NCBI GenBank assembly: GCA_900321715.1
Contig: ONXC01000001.1
Location: 146,027 to 210,026 of the forward strand
Direction: 5' to 3'
Source: an uncultured Bacteroidales bacterium
GTDB taxonomy: Bacteria > Bacteroidota > Bacteroidia > Bacteroidales > UBA932
DNA: 64,000 nt
Both the position numbers and the translations under genes were made by a program. The notes beneath the pieces are model-generated. The model did not search any database, was not told the DNA's origin, and worked only from the letters and a program-made list of their open reading frames with translations. This document shows positions 51,666-61,270 of the stretch, in pieces. Numbering within the stretch: the first letter of the stretch is position 1; each line of letters opens with the position of its first letter.

Positions 51666-53549
51666 ATGGGTAAAATTATCGGTATTGACCTTGGAACTAC
51701 CAATTCCTGTGTCGCGGTGATGGAAGGCAATCAGCCCACCGTCATCATCAATAATGAAGGACAGCGTACCACTCCTTCAGTGGTGGCTTTCACTGACGGC
51801 GGAGAACGCAAGATCGGCTCCCCGGCAAAGCGTCAGGCCATCACCAATCCTAACAACACCGTATTCTCCATCAAGCGTTTCATGGGTGAAACCTATGACC
51901 AGGTGGCAACGGAGGTTGCACGCGTACCTTATAAGGTTATCCGCGGAGAAAACAATACGCCCCGCGTAGACATCAACGGCAAGCTCTACACCCCTCAGGA
52001 GATATCGGCCATGATTCTCCAGAAGATGAAAAAGACCGCAGAGGAATATCTCCGTCAGGAGGTTACTGAGGCCGTTATCACCGTTCCCGCATACTTCTCA
52101 GACTCCCAGCGTCAGGCAACAAAGGAAGCCGGCCGCATCGCAGGTCTGGACGTGAAGCGTATCATCAACGAACCCACCGCAGCAGCCCTCGCATACGGCC
52201 TTGACAAGAAGGACAAGGACATGAAGGTTGCAGTGTATGACCTTGGCGGCGGTACCTTCGATATCTCCATCCTCCAGCTCGGAGACGGCGTATTCGAGGT
52301 CCTTTCCACCAACGGTGACACCCACCTCGGCGGTGACGACTTCGACCAGGTTATCATCGACTGGCTGGCCCAGGAGTTTGCCGCAGAGAACGGCGGCCTT
52401 GACCTCAAGAAGGATCCTATGGCCCTCCAGCGTCTTAAGGAAGCAGCAGAGAAAGCAAAGATTGAGCTTTCCAGCCAGACTTCAACGGAGATCAACCTTC
52501 CTTATATCATGCCTGTGGACGGCGTTCCCAAGCACCTTGCCAAGACCCTCACAAGGGCTAAGTTCGAGCAGCTCTCAGACGCCCTCTTCCAGCGCTCCAT
52601 CGCCCCTTGCCGTCAGGCCCTGAGCGATGCCCATCTGAATCCTTCAGACATTGACGAGGTCCTCCTCGTGGGCGGCAGCACCCGTATCCCTTACGTGCAG
52701 GAGCTCGTGAAGAACTTCTTCGGCAAGGAACCCAACAAGAGCGTTAATCCTGATGAGGTTGTCGCTATCGGCGCATCCATCCAGGGCGGTGTCCTGGCCG
52801 GTGACGTGAAGGACGTGCTCCTTCTGGATGTCACCCCGCTGAGCCTGGGTATCGAGACCCTCGGCGGTGTCATGACAAAGCTCATTGATAGTAACACCAC
52901 CATCCCTGCCAAGAAGAGCCAGATCTTCTCCACCGCAGCAGATAACCAGCCCGGCGTAGAGATCCGCGTCCTTCAGGGAGAGCGTCCCATGGCAAAGGAC
53001 AACAAGCAGATCGGAATCTTCCACCTGGACGGCATTGCTCCCGCACCCCGCGGCGTGCCTCAGATTGAAGTTACCTTCGATATAGACGCCAACGGTATCC
53101 TGAACGTGTCCGCAGTGGACAAGGCTACCGGCAAGGAGCAGCACATCCGCATCGAGGCCTCCAGCGGCCTTTCAGACGCAGAAATCCAGCGCATGAGGGA
53201 CGAGGCCAAGGCCAACGAGGCTGCAGATAAGGCAGAGAAGGAGCGCATAGATAAGATCAACTCCGCCGACGCCCTCACCTTCCAGGCCGAAAAATTCCTG
53301 AAGGAGAACGGTGACAAGGTTCCTGCCGATATTAAGAATGAGGTAGAGACCAACTGCAACGCCCTCAAGGAAGCCGTAAAGGCTCAGAACCTTGCCGATA
53401 TCGACAAGTACTCCGAGGCCCTCAATAAAGCCTTTGAGAAGATGTACCAGGCCGGTCAGCAGGCCGGCGGTCCCCAGGGCGGCCCTCAGGGCCCGTTCCA
53501 GGGCGGTCCTCAGCCCGGTCCTCAGGATCAGGGTCCCGATGAGCAATAA
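51666..53549 (+). CDS. dnaK: Chaperone protein DnaK (Hsp70)
   Basis: A 627-residue Hsp70. The ATPase domain starts [20 protein letters not shown], with [12 protein letters not shown] and [14 protein letters not shown]; the substrate domain has [20 protein letters not shown] and [16 protein letters not shown]. It folds and protects proteins together with DnaJ and GrpE, which are not in the window. The last 30 residues are a Gly/Pro/Gln-rich tail ([14 protein letters not shown]...) instead of the acidic EEV-type end, a common variation in anaerobes. No heat-shock inverted repeat (CIRCE) was seen upstream. It is flanked by terminators on both sides and therefore monocistronic. Confidence 0.97.
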   Translation: MGKIIGIDLGTTNSCVAVMEGNQPTVIINNEGQRTTPSVVAFTDGGERKIGSPAKRQAITNPNNTVFSIKRFMGETYDQVATEVARVPYKVIRGENNTPRVDINGKLYTPQEISAMILQKMKKTAEEYLRQEVTEAVITVPAYFSDSQRQATKEAGRIAGLDVKRIINEPTAAALAYGLDKKDKDMKVAVYDLGGGTFDISILQLGDGVFEVLSTNGDTHLGGDDFDQVIIDWLAQEFAAENGGLDLKKDPMALQRLKEAAEKAKIELSSQTSTEINLPYIMPVDGVPKHLAKTLTRAKFEQLSDALFQRSIAPCRQALSDAHLNPSDIDEVLLVGGSTRIPYVQELVKNFFGKEPNKSVNPDEVVAIGASIQGGVLAGDVKDVLLLDVTPLSLGIETLGGVMTKLIDSNTTIPAKKSQIFSTAADNQPGVEIRVLQGERPMAKDNKQIGIFHLDGIAPAPRGVPQIEVTFDIDANGILNVSAVDKATGKEQHIRIEASSGLSDAEIQRMRDEAKANEAADKAEKERIDKINSADALTFQAEKFLKENGDKVPADIKNEVETNCNALKEAVKAQNLADIDKYSEALNKAFEKMYQAGQQAGGPQGGPQGPFQGGPQPGPQDQGPDEQ

Positions 53550-53571
53550 GCCAGCGGATTCATACTCTGAG

Positions 53572-53600
53572 AAGGCGAAGCAGACGCTTCGCCTTTTTTT
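53572..53600 (+). terminator. Rho-independent terminator after dnaK
   Basis: Stem AAGGCGAAGC/GCTTCGCCTT (53572-53581 with 53586-53595) with a 4-nt loop and seven T. Confidence 0.92.
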
Positions 53601-53677
53601 GTCTTTACCCACTCCCTAAATCCCCCACCTTTGCGGGGGACTTCCGTCTCTTCGCTCCGATTATCGGAAAAAAGTGC

Positions 53678-53685
53678 TAAATTTG
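53678..53685 (+). promoter_or_regulatory. Promoter -7 box of trpS
   Basis: TAAATTTG, 18 bp upstream of the trpS ATG. Confidence 0.7.
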
Positions 53686-53694
53686 TAAGCTTAA

Positions 53695-54822
<1,128 letters not shown>

Positions 54823-54843
54823 TTGAGTTACAAGGCATTACGT

Positions 54844-54877
54844 AAAAACGTCTACCTGATTTCGGGTAGACGTTTTT
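54844..54877. terminator. Bidirectional terminator, trpS and ddpX-like gene
   Basis: A perfect 13-bp stem AAAAACGTCTACC (54844-54856 with 54865-54877) and an 8-nt loop between convergent genes, with A and T tracts on both sides. Confidence 0.92.
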
Positions 54878-54917
54878 GCTTATATGATTGATAATGAGAT
54901 AGTTGCTTCCACGGGCG

Positions 54918-55649
54918 CTATAGTTGCTTCACCGGAACGTCAAAGTAGGTTTCCGGGAAAGGCTCCTGCCTCAGGGTAAAGTGCCACCACTCGCTGTCAA
55001 GCGGCTTGAAGCCGTGGCGGAGCATTGCCTGGCGGAGTATGAGGCGGTTACGGAACTGCTCCTCCGTGATGAGCCGTCCGGCGGGAGAAGGCACGGGATT
55101 ATACAGGCCTGTGTCCGGGTCTCCGCAGAAATCCGGATGGCTTTCGGGGCCGAACCAGTCGAAGGTGCCGCCCATGTCCAGTTCCTTTTCCGTGGCCATG
55201 TCAAAGAGGGTGAGATCCACGGTGGAACCGCGTGTGTGGCCGCTTTTTGCCATTATGTACTCCTGCTCAAAGAGGACGCTCTTGTCAAGGTCGGGGTAGA
55301 AATATGCCTTCATAAGGGTGTCCGGGACATCTGCAGCCCAGCGCACAAAGTGGTCCACGGCACGTTGGGGCCTGTATGCATCGTATATCTTGAGCCTGTA
55401 TCCAAGGGCCTTGACGTCATCAGAAACAGCCTTCAGGGAATTGGCCGCCTCCCTGGTGAGAAGGGCGCTGGGCTGGAGATAGCCGTCTATGCGCTCTCCT
55501 ACAAAGTTATACGTACCAAAGTAACGTATTTCAAGGATGGCATCCGGGACGGCGTCCGTGATGGTTACGAATGAGGACTTGAATTCACTCCTTCCGCAGC
55601 AGGCCGATGCCAGTGAGAGGATAAGTCCAAGAATAACAACTCTTTTCAT
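54918..55649 (-). CDS. ddpX: D-alanyl-D-alanine dipeptidase (VanX/DdpX family), lipoprotein
   Basis: A 243-residue lipoprotein (signal VVILGLILSLASAC). The M15D peptidase motifs are complete: SGHTRGSTVDLTLFD gives the Zn-binding His and Asp (SxHxxGxxxD), and DSEWWHFTL carries the catalytic Glu and third Zn-binding His; KIYDAYRPQRAVDHF is also typical. It cleaves D-Ala-D-Ala, probably in the periplasm for recycling wall-derived dipeptide. No vanRS, vanH or vanA genes are near, so glycopeptide resistance is not implied. A -7 box lies at 55672-55679. Confidence 0.92.
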   Translation of the reverse strand: MKRVVILGLILSLASACCGRSEFKSSFVTITDAVPDAILEIRYFGTYNFVGERIDGYLQPSALLTREAANSLKAVSDDVKALGYRLKIYDAYRPQRAVDHFVRWAADVPDTLMKAYFYPDLDKSVLFEQEYIMAKSGHTRGSTVDLTLFDMATEKELDMGGTFDWFGPESHPDFCGDPDTGLYNPVPSPAGRLITEEQFRNRLILRQAMLRHGFKPLDSEWWHFTLRQEPFPETYFDVPVKQL

Positions 55650-55671
55650 ACGGGCAATTATTATTATCCAT

Positions 55672-55709
55672 CAAAAGTAAGCATTTTTTCAATAAAAGCA
55701 GTAACTTTG
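55672..55709. promoter_or_regulatory. Divergent promoters, ddpX-like gene and cstA
   Basis: Minus-strand TACTTTTG (55679-55672) and plus-strand TAACTTTG (55702-55709) both match TAnnTTTG, 23 and 21 bp from their start codons. Confidence 0.75.
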
Positions 55710-55729
55710 GGTAACCTAAAACCAGCAAT

Positions 55730-57199
55730 ATGCTATCCTTTCTTCTCAGCATCCTGGCCCTTGTGCTTGGATATATTTTTTACGGAGCATTGGTAGACCG
55801 GATCTTCGGCCCTGACCCTTCCCGCAAGACTCCGGCTATAACCAAAGCAGACGGCGTGGACTACATTGCCCTCCCCACCTGGAAGGTTTACATGATCCAG
55901 TTCCTCAACATAGCCGGAACCGGCCCCATCTTCGGAGCCATAATGGGGGCGAAGTTCGGCCCCGCAAGTTATCTCTGGATAGTCCTTGGCTGCATTTTTG
56001 CCGGCGCCGTTCATGACTACATGTGCGGAATGCTCTCCGTCCGTCACGGTGGCGCCAGTTTCCCGGAACTGGTGGGAGATTACCTTGGAAAGCGCACCAA
56101 AACCGTCATGCTGGTTTTCAGCATGGTTCTTCTGCTTCTTGTGGGAACCGTGTTTGTATACAGCCCCGCCCTCATCCTTGGAGACATTGCCGGAGACGGC
56201 AGCCGTGGCTCCATCATGCTTTGGGTGGGTGCCATCTTCCTTTATTATGTAGTGGCAACGCTTCTTCCCATAGATAAGCTCATCGGCAAAATATATCCTT
56301 TCTTTGCCTTTGCGCTTCTTTTCATGGCGGCGGCCCTCATGGTCTGCCTCTTTGCAAAATGGCCTTCGCTCCCTGAAATATGGGACGGCCTGGGAGGCTG
56401 GAATGAAAAAGCCGGAATCGGTGACCAGCCCATATTCCCTTGCCTTTTCATCACCATTGCCTGCGGAGCAATTTCAGGCTTCCACGCTACCCAGAGCCCG
56501 CTTATGGCTCGCTGCATCCAGAACGAGAAACTGGGCCGGCCCGTATTCTACGGCTCCATGATCACCGAAGGCCTGGTGGCTCTTATCTGGGCAGCAGTGT
56601 CCTCCTGGTTCTTCTTTGACGGAGGTGCCGCCGAAGTTGGCTCCACCACTGCCGCAGCGGCTCCTACTGTAGTAACTAAGGTGTCCGAGTCCTGGCTTGG
56701 TCTTCTTGGCGGCATACTCGCCATCCTTGGCGTTGTGGCGGCCCCCATCACCTCCGGAGACACAGCCTTCCGCAGCGCCCGTCTCATCATGGCCGATTTC
56801 CTCCATCTTGAGCAGAAAAACATCTGGAAGCGCCTTTGGATTGGCATTCCCATGTTCGGGGCATCGGCCCTTCTCCTCTGGTATAATATTGCCGATGCCA
56901 ACGGTTTCAATGTAATCTGGCGTTACTTTGGATGGAGCAACCAGACCCTTGCAGCTTTCATGCTCTGGACGGCAACAGTCTACCTTGCCACCCGCAAGAA
57001 GGGAAGTCTCGATTACTTTATCACGCTCCTTCCCTCAATGTTCATGACAGCCGTCTGCGTCACCTTCATTCTTGTAGACAAGATAGGCTTCCGCCTTCCT
57101 ACCGGCCTAGCGCCTTGGATTGGCATCGGAACGTTTGTGATTTCCGGCGTCCTGTTCTGGGTGTGGTATTCCCGCCACGCCGGGCGTGGAGTTAAGTGA
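55730..57199 (+). CDS. cstA: Carbon starvation protein CstA (peptide/pyruvate transporter)
   Basis: A 489-residue membrane protein with about 13 helices. The CstA signature runs through QFLNIAGTGPIFGAIMGAKFGPASYLWIVLGCIFAGAVHDYMCGMLSVRHGG (residues about 62-110) and TSGDTAFRSARLIMADF. CstA-family proteins import peptides or pyruvate when carbon is scarce. At 489 residues it is the short form, lacking the extra C-terminal part of the 700-residue E. coli protein. It stands alone between a divergent promoter and a strong terminator; no LytS/LytT-type regulator is near. Confidence 0.93.
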   Translation: MLSFLLSILALVLGYIFYGALVDRIFGPDPSRKTPAITKADGVDYIALPTWKVYMIQFLNIAGTGPIFGAIMGAKFGPASYLWIVLGCIFAGAVHDYMCGMLSVRHGGASFPELVGDYLGKRTKTVMLVFSMVLLLLVGTVFVYSPALILGDIAGDGSRGSIMLWVGAIFLYYVVATLLPIDKLIGKIYPFFAFALLFMAAALMVCLFAKWPSLPEIWDGLGGWNEKAGIGDQPIFPCLFITIACGAISGFHATQSPLMARCIQNEKLGRPVFYGSMITEGLVALIWAAVSSWFFFDGGAAEVGSTTAAAAPTVVTKVSESWLGLLGGILAILGVVAAPITSGDTAFRSARLIMADFLHLEQKNIWKRLWIGIPMFGASALLLWYNIADANGFNVIWRYFGWSNQTLAAFMLWTATVYLATRKKGSLDYFITLLPSMFMTAVCVTFILVDKIGFRLPTGLAPWIGIGTFVISGVLFWVWYSRHAGRGVK

Positions 57200-57220
57200 T
57201 TGACACTGAGCACAATACGC

Positions 57221-57254
57221 AAAAGAGGGTGCTGGAATTCCAGCACCCTCTTTT
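57221..57254. terminator. Bidirectional terminator, perfect 34-bp palindrome
   Basis: Positions 57221-57254 are a perfect palindrome (AAAAGAGGGTGCTGG and its complement around AATT). It lies between the convergent cstA and fba genes with T tracts on both strands. Confidence 0.93.
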
Positions 57255-57291
57255 AGTTAAATGACTGAATTTTAATCAGTTACTTCCACGC

Positions 57292-58290
57292 TTAAGCTTT
57301 ACCGTTGGAACCGAGAACGTTCACAATCTTGTGGATATAGAGCTTCTTCATTTCGTCGCGGGCGGGACCCAGGTATTTGCGGGGGTCAAACTCACCGGGT
57401 TTGTCGTGGAAGACCTTGCGGATTGCGGCGGTCATGGCAAGACGGCTGTCGGAGTCGATGTTGATCTTGCAAACTGCGCTCTTGGAGGCCTCGCGGAGCT
57501 GCTCCTCAGGAATACCGACTGCATCCGGGAGTTTTCCGCCAAGTTCGTTGATCATGTCTACATACTCCTGGGGAACGGAGCTGGAGCCGTGGAGAACGAT
57601 GGGGAAGCCGGGGAGCTTTTTCTCGATCTGGTGAAGAACGTCAAATGCAAGGGGCGGAGGTACAAGCTTTCCGGTCTTGGGGTCACGGGTGCACTGCTCG
57701 GGGGTGAACTTATATGCGCCGTGGCTGGTGCCGATGGAGATGGCGAGGGAGTCGCAGCCGGTACGGGTTGCGAAGTCGATTACTTCCTCGGGCTTGGTGT
57801 AGTGGGACTCTGCGGCGGAAACCTCATCCTCTACGCCGGCAAGGACACCGAGTTCGGCCTCTACGGTTACATCGTACTGATGTGCGTAGTCCACAACCTT
57901 CTTGGTGAGGGCGATGTTTTCCTCGTAGGGAAGTGAGGAGGCGTCAATCATGACGGAGCTGAAACCGAGGTCTACGCAGCTCTTGCAGAGCTCGAAGCTG
58001 TCACCGTGGTCCAGGTGGAGGCAGATCTGGGGATTCTCCCAACCGAGTTCCTTGGCATACTGTACAGCGCCTTCTGCCATGTAACGGAGAAGGGTCTGGT
58101 TGGCGTAGTTACGTGCACCCTTTGAAACCTGGAGGATAACCGGGCTCTTGGTCTCTGCTGCGGCCTGGATGATAGCCTGGAGCTGCTCCATGTTGTTGAA
58201 ATTGAATGCGGGGATGGCGTAACCGCCGGCAACTGCCTTCTTGAACATCTCGCGGGTGTTAACAAGGCCTAATTCTTTATAAGATACCAT
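57292..58290 (-). CDS. fba: Class II fructose-1,6-bisphosphate aldolase
   Basis: A 332-residue zinc aldolase. AFNFNNMEQLQAIIQAA is the typical start of the barrel; the Zn-binding His pair and catalytic region lie in LHLDHGDSFELCKSC, and VTVEAELGVLAGVEDEV and PIVLHGSSSVPQEYV carry further metal and substrate residues. It splits fructose-1,6-bisphosphate into dihydroxyacetone phosphate and glyceraldehyde 3-phosphate. It is monocistronic: -7 box at 58330-58337 and a bidirectional terminator downstream. Confidence 0.95.
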   Translation of the reverse strand: MVSYKELGLVNTREMFKKAVAGGYAIPAFNFNNMEQLQAIIQAAAETKSPVILQVSKGARNYANQTLLRYMAEGAVQYAKELGWENPQICLHLDHGDSFELCKSCVDLGFSSVMIDASSLPYEENIALTKKVVDYAHQYDVTVEAELGVLAGVEDEVSAAESHYTKPEEVIDFATRTGCDSLAISIGTSHGAYKFTPEQCTRDPKTGKLVPPPLAFDVLHQIEKKLPGFPIVLHGSSSVPQEYVDMINELGGKLPDAVGIPEEQLREASKSAVCKINIDSDSRLAMTAAIRKVFHDKPGEFDPRKYLGPARDEMKKLYIHKIVNVLGSNGKA

Positions 58291-58329
58291 AATTGCTATG
58301 AATTAGAATAATAAATTTCTTTTAGCCCA

Positions 58330-58337
58330 CAAATTTA
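58330..58337 (-). promoter_or_regulatory. Promoter -7 box of fba
   Basis: TAAATTTG on the minus strand, 39 bp upstream of the start, in an AT-rich gap that follows the CYTH gene stop. Confidence 0.7.
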
Positions 58338-58376
58338 ACAAAAATATGGGAAAAATAAAACTATTTAAAAATGGAA

Positions 58377-58871
58377 TCACCAGGTTTTGAAAGGGTGCAT
58401 TGACAGATAGGAATTGTAGTAGTGCCTGTCTCCGGTCACCTCCTGCCCAAGCCAGGAAGGCTTCTCAAATGCATCAGAGGCATTCTCCAGTTCAATTTCG
58501 GCCATAACAAGCCCCTCATTGTCCCCGTAAAACTCATCCACCTCAAAAAATCTTCCGGATAGTGTCCCACCCTCCGGAACTATGTAGCGGGTTTTGTCAA
58601 TGATTCCGCCGTGGCAGAGCTTGAGAAGAGCCTCGGCATCGGCAAGGGGAATCTCTATCTCCCATTCGGTGCGGGAGATATCATCGGCCGAAGGGCCCTT
58701 GATAGTAAGGATGCCGGTATTGTCCTTTATGCGTACGCGGACGGAGTTGCCGTTGTCCCGGGCAATGTATCCCTGCTTTATGCGGTGGGATGCTACGGCC
58801 TGGGCCTTGAAAGCGTCACTGAGCACAAGGAATTTACGCTCAGTTTCAGTATGGATTCCTACATCAGCCAT
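58377..58871 (-). CDS. CYTH domain protein (inorganic triphosphatase-like)
   Basis: A 164-residue CYTH protein. The ExExK signature is ETERKFLV near residue 8, and alternating charged strands (SVRVRIKDNTGILTIKG, RTEWEIEIPL, MAEIELEN) form the triphosphate tunnel with Arg, Lys and Glu. Small bacterial CYTH proteins hydrolyse tripolyphosphate; some are thiamine triphosphatases. It is last in the gmk-nadD-CYTH operon and overlaps nadD by 13 bp. Confidence 0.9.
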   Translation of the reverse strand: MADVGIHTETERKFLVLSDAFKAQAVASHRIKQGYIARDNGNSVRVRIKDNTGILTIKGPSADDISRTEWEIEIPLADAEALLKLCHGGIIDKTRYIVPEGGTLSGRFFEVDEFYGDNEGLVMAEIELENASDAFEKPSWLGQEVTGDRHYYNSYLSMHPFKTW

Positions 58872-59416
58872 TTGGACATGTCCTTGCCTTCCTTGAGGCC
58901 GTTACGTATTTCTGTTGAAGAGATGGTCACAAGAGGGGCCCTCAGGAGAATGATCTTATACAGAGGATTTTCCTTCATAAGGCGGGCCTTGGTGTGGCCG
59001 CGGTGATAGCCCTTGCGGGGAAAGACCACTACGCCGTAGTCAAGGAGGATGCGTTCATGGAAGCGCCAGCCGCTGAAACAGGCAAGGTTATCGGCCCCTA
59101 TGACAAGGGTGAAACTGTTCTGAGGCTCCTCCGCCTTGAGGGCATCAAGCGTGCGGATTGTGTACTGCGGCGGCGTCATATGGAGTTCCGTGTCCTTTAC
59201 CACCACCTTAAGCTCCGGATGGCGGGCCACGGCTTCCACAGCTGCGTCAAACCTGGTTTTGCCAAGCGGAAGGCTGTGGGCGTCCTTGAAGGGGTTCTGC
59301 GGCGTCACCACAAGGTAAACAAGGTCAAAACCCGCCTTTTCCGTGAGGAAACGGATTATGGCCTCATGGCCGATGTGAAGCGGGTTGAATGACCCGCTGT
59401 AGACGGCTATTCGCAT
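58859..59416 (-). CDS. nadD: Nicotinate-nucleotide adenylyltransferase NadD
   Basis: A 185-residue adenylyltransferase. The nucleotide-binding signature is YSGSFNPLHIGHEAIIRFL at residues 5-23 with the HxGH motif (HIGH), and the C-terminal SSTEIRNGLKEG is the second family motif (ISSTxIR). It converts nicotinate mononucleotide and ATP to deamido-NAD. It overlaps gmk by 10 bp upstream and the CYTH gene by 13 bp downstream. Confidence 0.94.
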   Translation of the reverse strand: MRIAVYSGSFNPLHIGHEAIIRFLTEKAGFDLVYLVVTPQNPFKDAHSLPLGKTRFDAAVEAVARHPELKVVVKDTELHMTPPQYTIRTLDALKAEEPQNSFTLVIGADNLACFSGWRFHERILLDYGVVVFPRKGYHRGHTKARLMKENPLYKIILLRAPLVTISSTEIRNGLKEGKDMSKWLM

Positions 59417-59973
59417 AGGAAATCATCCACCATTTTCTCCGCTTCGCGGTAGGCGGTCTCAAGGTCATCGTTTATGAGGATTCGGTCAAACTTGGGAGCG
59501 TAGGTCATTTCCTCAGCGGCCTTTGCCACACGCTGCTCTATGGCGTCCATGGGGTCCGTTGCACGGGCTATGAGCCTTTTACGGAGTTCCTCCACGGAAG
59601 GGGCCTGGATAAAGACGGAGAGGGCGCTGTCCCCGAAGTACTTCTTGAGGGATACGCCTCCCTTCACGTCCACGTCAAAGATAATGACATGGCCCTTTGC
59701 CCAGATACGGTTTACCTCGCTCTTGAGGGTGCCGTAGAAGCGGTCAGGGTACACTTCCTCATGCTCCACGAACTTCCCGTCCCTCACCATGAGGCGGAAA
59801 ACATCCGCGCTGTAGAATAGGTACTCAACGCCATCCTGCTCCGCTCCCCTGGGGGGACGGGATGTGGCCGATACTGAGAACTCTATCTCCGGATGCAGCC
59901 CCAGGATATGATTGACGATCGTGCTTTTGCCGCTACCTGACGGAGCCGAAAAAATTAGTACTTTACCGCTCAT
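59407..59973 (-). CDS. gmk: Guanylate kinase
   Basis: A 188-residue guanylate kinase. The P-loop is SAPSGSGKST at residues 9-18; SATSRPPRGAEQDGVEYLF is the GMP-binding segment, and FDVDVKGGVSLKKYFG the Walker-B-like region. It turns GMP into GDP. It is first in the gmk-nadD-CYTH operon; the -7 box at 60004-60011 lies upstream, and the 26-bp-period motif array is between it and the divergent lipoprotein gene. Confidence 0.95.
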   Translation of the reverse strand: MSGKVLIFSAPSGSGKSTIVNHILGLHPEIEFSVSATSRPPRGAEQDGVEYLFYSADVFRLMVRDGKFVEHEEVYPDRFYGTLKSEVNRIWAKGHVIIFDVDVKGGVSLKKYFGDSALSVFIQAPSVEELRKRLIARATDPMDAIEQRVAKAAEEMTYAPKFDRILINDDLETAYREAEKMVDDFLCE

Positions 59974-60003
59974 ATCTTTTGTTTGTTATTCCATGCAAAT
60001 GTA

Positions 60004-60011
60004 CAAAAATA
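60004..60011 (-). promoter_or_regulatory. Promoter -7 box of gmk operon
   Basis: TATTTTTG on the minus strand, 31 bp upstream of gmk. Its upstream promoter region would run into the first CTTAGTCA motif (60050). Confidence 0.65.
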
Positions 60012-60049
60012 TTCGTATAGATTAAGCTGTTCCTGCCTCCTTGCACAAT

Positions 60050-60135
60050 CTTAGTCAAGAAAATGACCAAAAACGTGACTAAGATTGTCAGTTGTGACGA
60101 TCTTAGTCATAAATAAGGGGTAAAATGTGACTAAG
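60050..60135. repeat. Four CTTAGTCA motifs, exact 26-bp period, alternating strands
   Basis: CTTAGTCA at 60050 and 60102 alternates with TGACTAAG at 60076 and 60128; all steps are exactly 26 bp with 18-bp spacers of unrelated sequence. The extended consensus is CAATCTTAGTCA. Motifs 1-2 and 3-4 can each form a hairpin with an 18-nt loop. The last copy ends 6 bp before the -7 box of the BtuG-like gene, and the first is about 40 bp upstream of the gmk box, so the array sits between two divergent promoters. Confidence 0.85.
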
Positions 60136-60141
60136 ATTGCT

Positions 60142-60149
60142 TATCTTTG
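60142..60149 (+). promoter_or_regulatory. Promoter -7 box of the BtuG-like gene
   Basis: TATCTTTG, 20 bp before the ATG at 60170; an earlier frame starting at 60137 would overlap it and is rejected. Confidence 0.75.
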
Positions 60150-60169
60150 CACATCAACACAAAAGTTCT

Positions 60170-61270
60170 ATGAAATACAAATCACTGCTGGTTTTCAGCG
60201 TGCTCCTTGCGGCGATAGCCGTGAGTTGTAGCAAGGAAAACGCCTCGGGCAACCTGCCCACGGGCATCGACATTGAAGTAGGTGAAAATTCCGCTCTGTT
60301 TATTCTGAATCAGGGTGCATGGCCGGGGGGATCAACCCTGGACCTTAAGAATCTTTCCAGCGGCGCATTCAGCGCCAACTGGTTTGCCGCGGCCAATCCG
60401 GACGTTACGCAGGGCCTTGGAAACACCGGTAACGATATGGCCGTCATCGGCGGCAGACTTTGGGCCCTTATGAACGGCTCAAACCAGATAGCCATCATTA
60501 ATCCCTCAACCGGGAAACTGGAGAAAGTCCTTGATGTGGACAGCCCCAGATATATCATCAAAAAAGGTAATTACGCCTATGTGACCTCATACGGGGCCGC
60601 AGTAAACGGCTCTGTATATGGAGTCAAGGGCAAGGTATACCGTATAGATCCCGCTACCTATGAAACCAAAACCGTTGAGGTTGGATACCAGCCCGACGGC
60701 ATCACCGCCCTTGGGGAAAAACTCTATGTGGCAAACAGCGGCGGTTACCAGACAGAGCACGAAAAAACCCTTTCAGTCATAGATGCGGCCTCTTTCTCAG
60801 TTATCGGAAATATTGAACTCCCCGTAGAGAATCTCAACCGCCTTTTCAGCGCAAACGGAAAACTCTGGGTCACCACCTACGACTGCTACAATGCCGACTG
60901 GAGTGCGGTCATAACCCCCGCAAGCCTTGGCAGCGTGACACCGGAAGGTGAATATGAGGCCATAAAGGGCTTTACTGTAGGAATGCCAGCCCTTTCAAAC
61001 GGGAAACTGTATAATATTGCGTTTGATGGGATGACCATTGTGAACACCGCCGACAGCAGTGTCTCAAGCCTTACTCTGAAGGGAGAGGACGGAAAGGCAT
61101 TTGCATTCTCATATCCCTACGGAATTGCCGTCCATCCCGTAAACGGCGATATATACATCTCTGACGCAAACTTTACCGGTGACAGCCAGGTGGTTTGTTT
61201 TGGGGCCGATGGCTCCTTTAAATGGTCTCAGACAACGGGACTTGGCTCAGGGCCGCTTCTTGTCTACTAG
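60170..61270 (+). CDS. Surface beta-propeller lipoprotein (YncE/BtuG-like)
   Basis: A 366-residue lipoprotein (signal SLLVFSVLLAAIAVSC) with propeller-type repeats: each blade carries a strand pattern such as KLEKVLDVDSPRYIIKKGNYAYVTSY or VEVGYQPDGITALGEKLYVANSGG, where a Pro/Asp-Gly-Ile turn precedes a LYVAN-type strand. This matches YncE/DUF5074 propellers. In Bacteroides such lipoproteins (BtuG) bind cobalamin with very high affinity and sit beside BtuB. The next gene, convergent and directly abutting, is a BtuB-sized TonB receptor, so cobalamin capture is the best guess. Heme or siderophore binding is possible. Confidence 0.75.
   Translation: MKYKSLLVFSVLLAAIAVSCSKENASGNLPTGIDIEVGENSALFILNQGAWPGGSTLDLKNLSSGAFSANWFAAANPDVTQGLGNTGNDMAVIGGRLWALMNGSNQIAIINPSTGKLEKVLDVDSPRYIIKKGNYAYVTSYGAAVNGSVYGVKGKVYRIDPATYETKTVEVGYQPDGITALGEKLYVANSGGYQTEHEKTLSVIDAASFSVIGNIELPVENLNRLFSANGKLWVTTYDCYNADWSAVITPASLGSVTPEGEYEAIKGFTVGMPALSNGKLYNIAFDGMTIVNTADSSVSSLTLKGEDGKAFAFSYPYGIAVHPVNGDIYISDANFTGDSQVVCFGADGSFKWSQTTGLGSGPLLVY

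Noticed and set aside
54898-54935. Repeated atagttgcttc at the end of the ddpX-like gene
   Set aside because: Only two short copies, one being the coding end itself; too little to call a repeat element.
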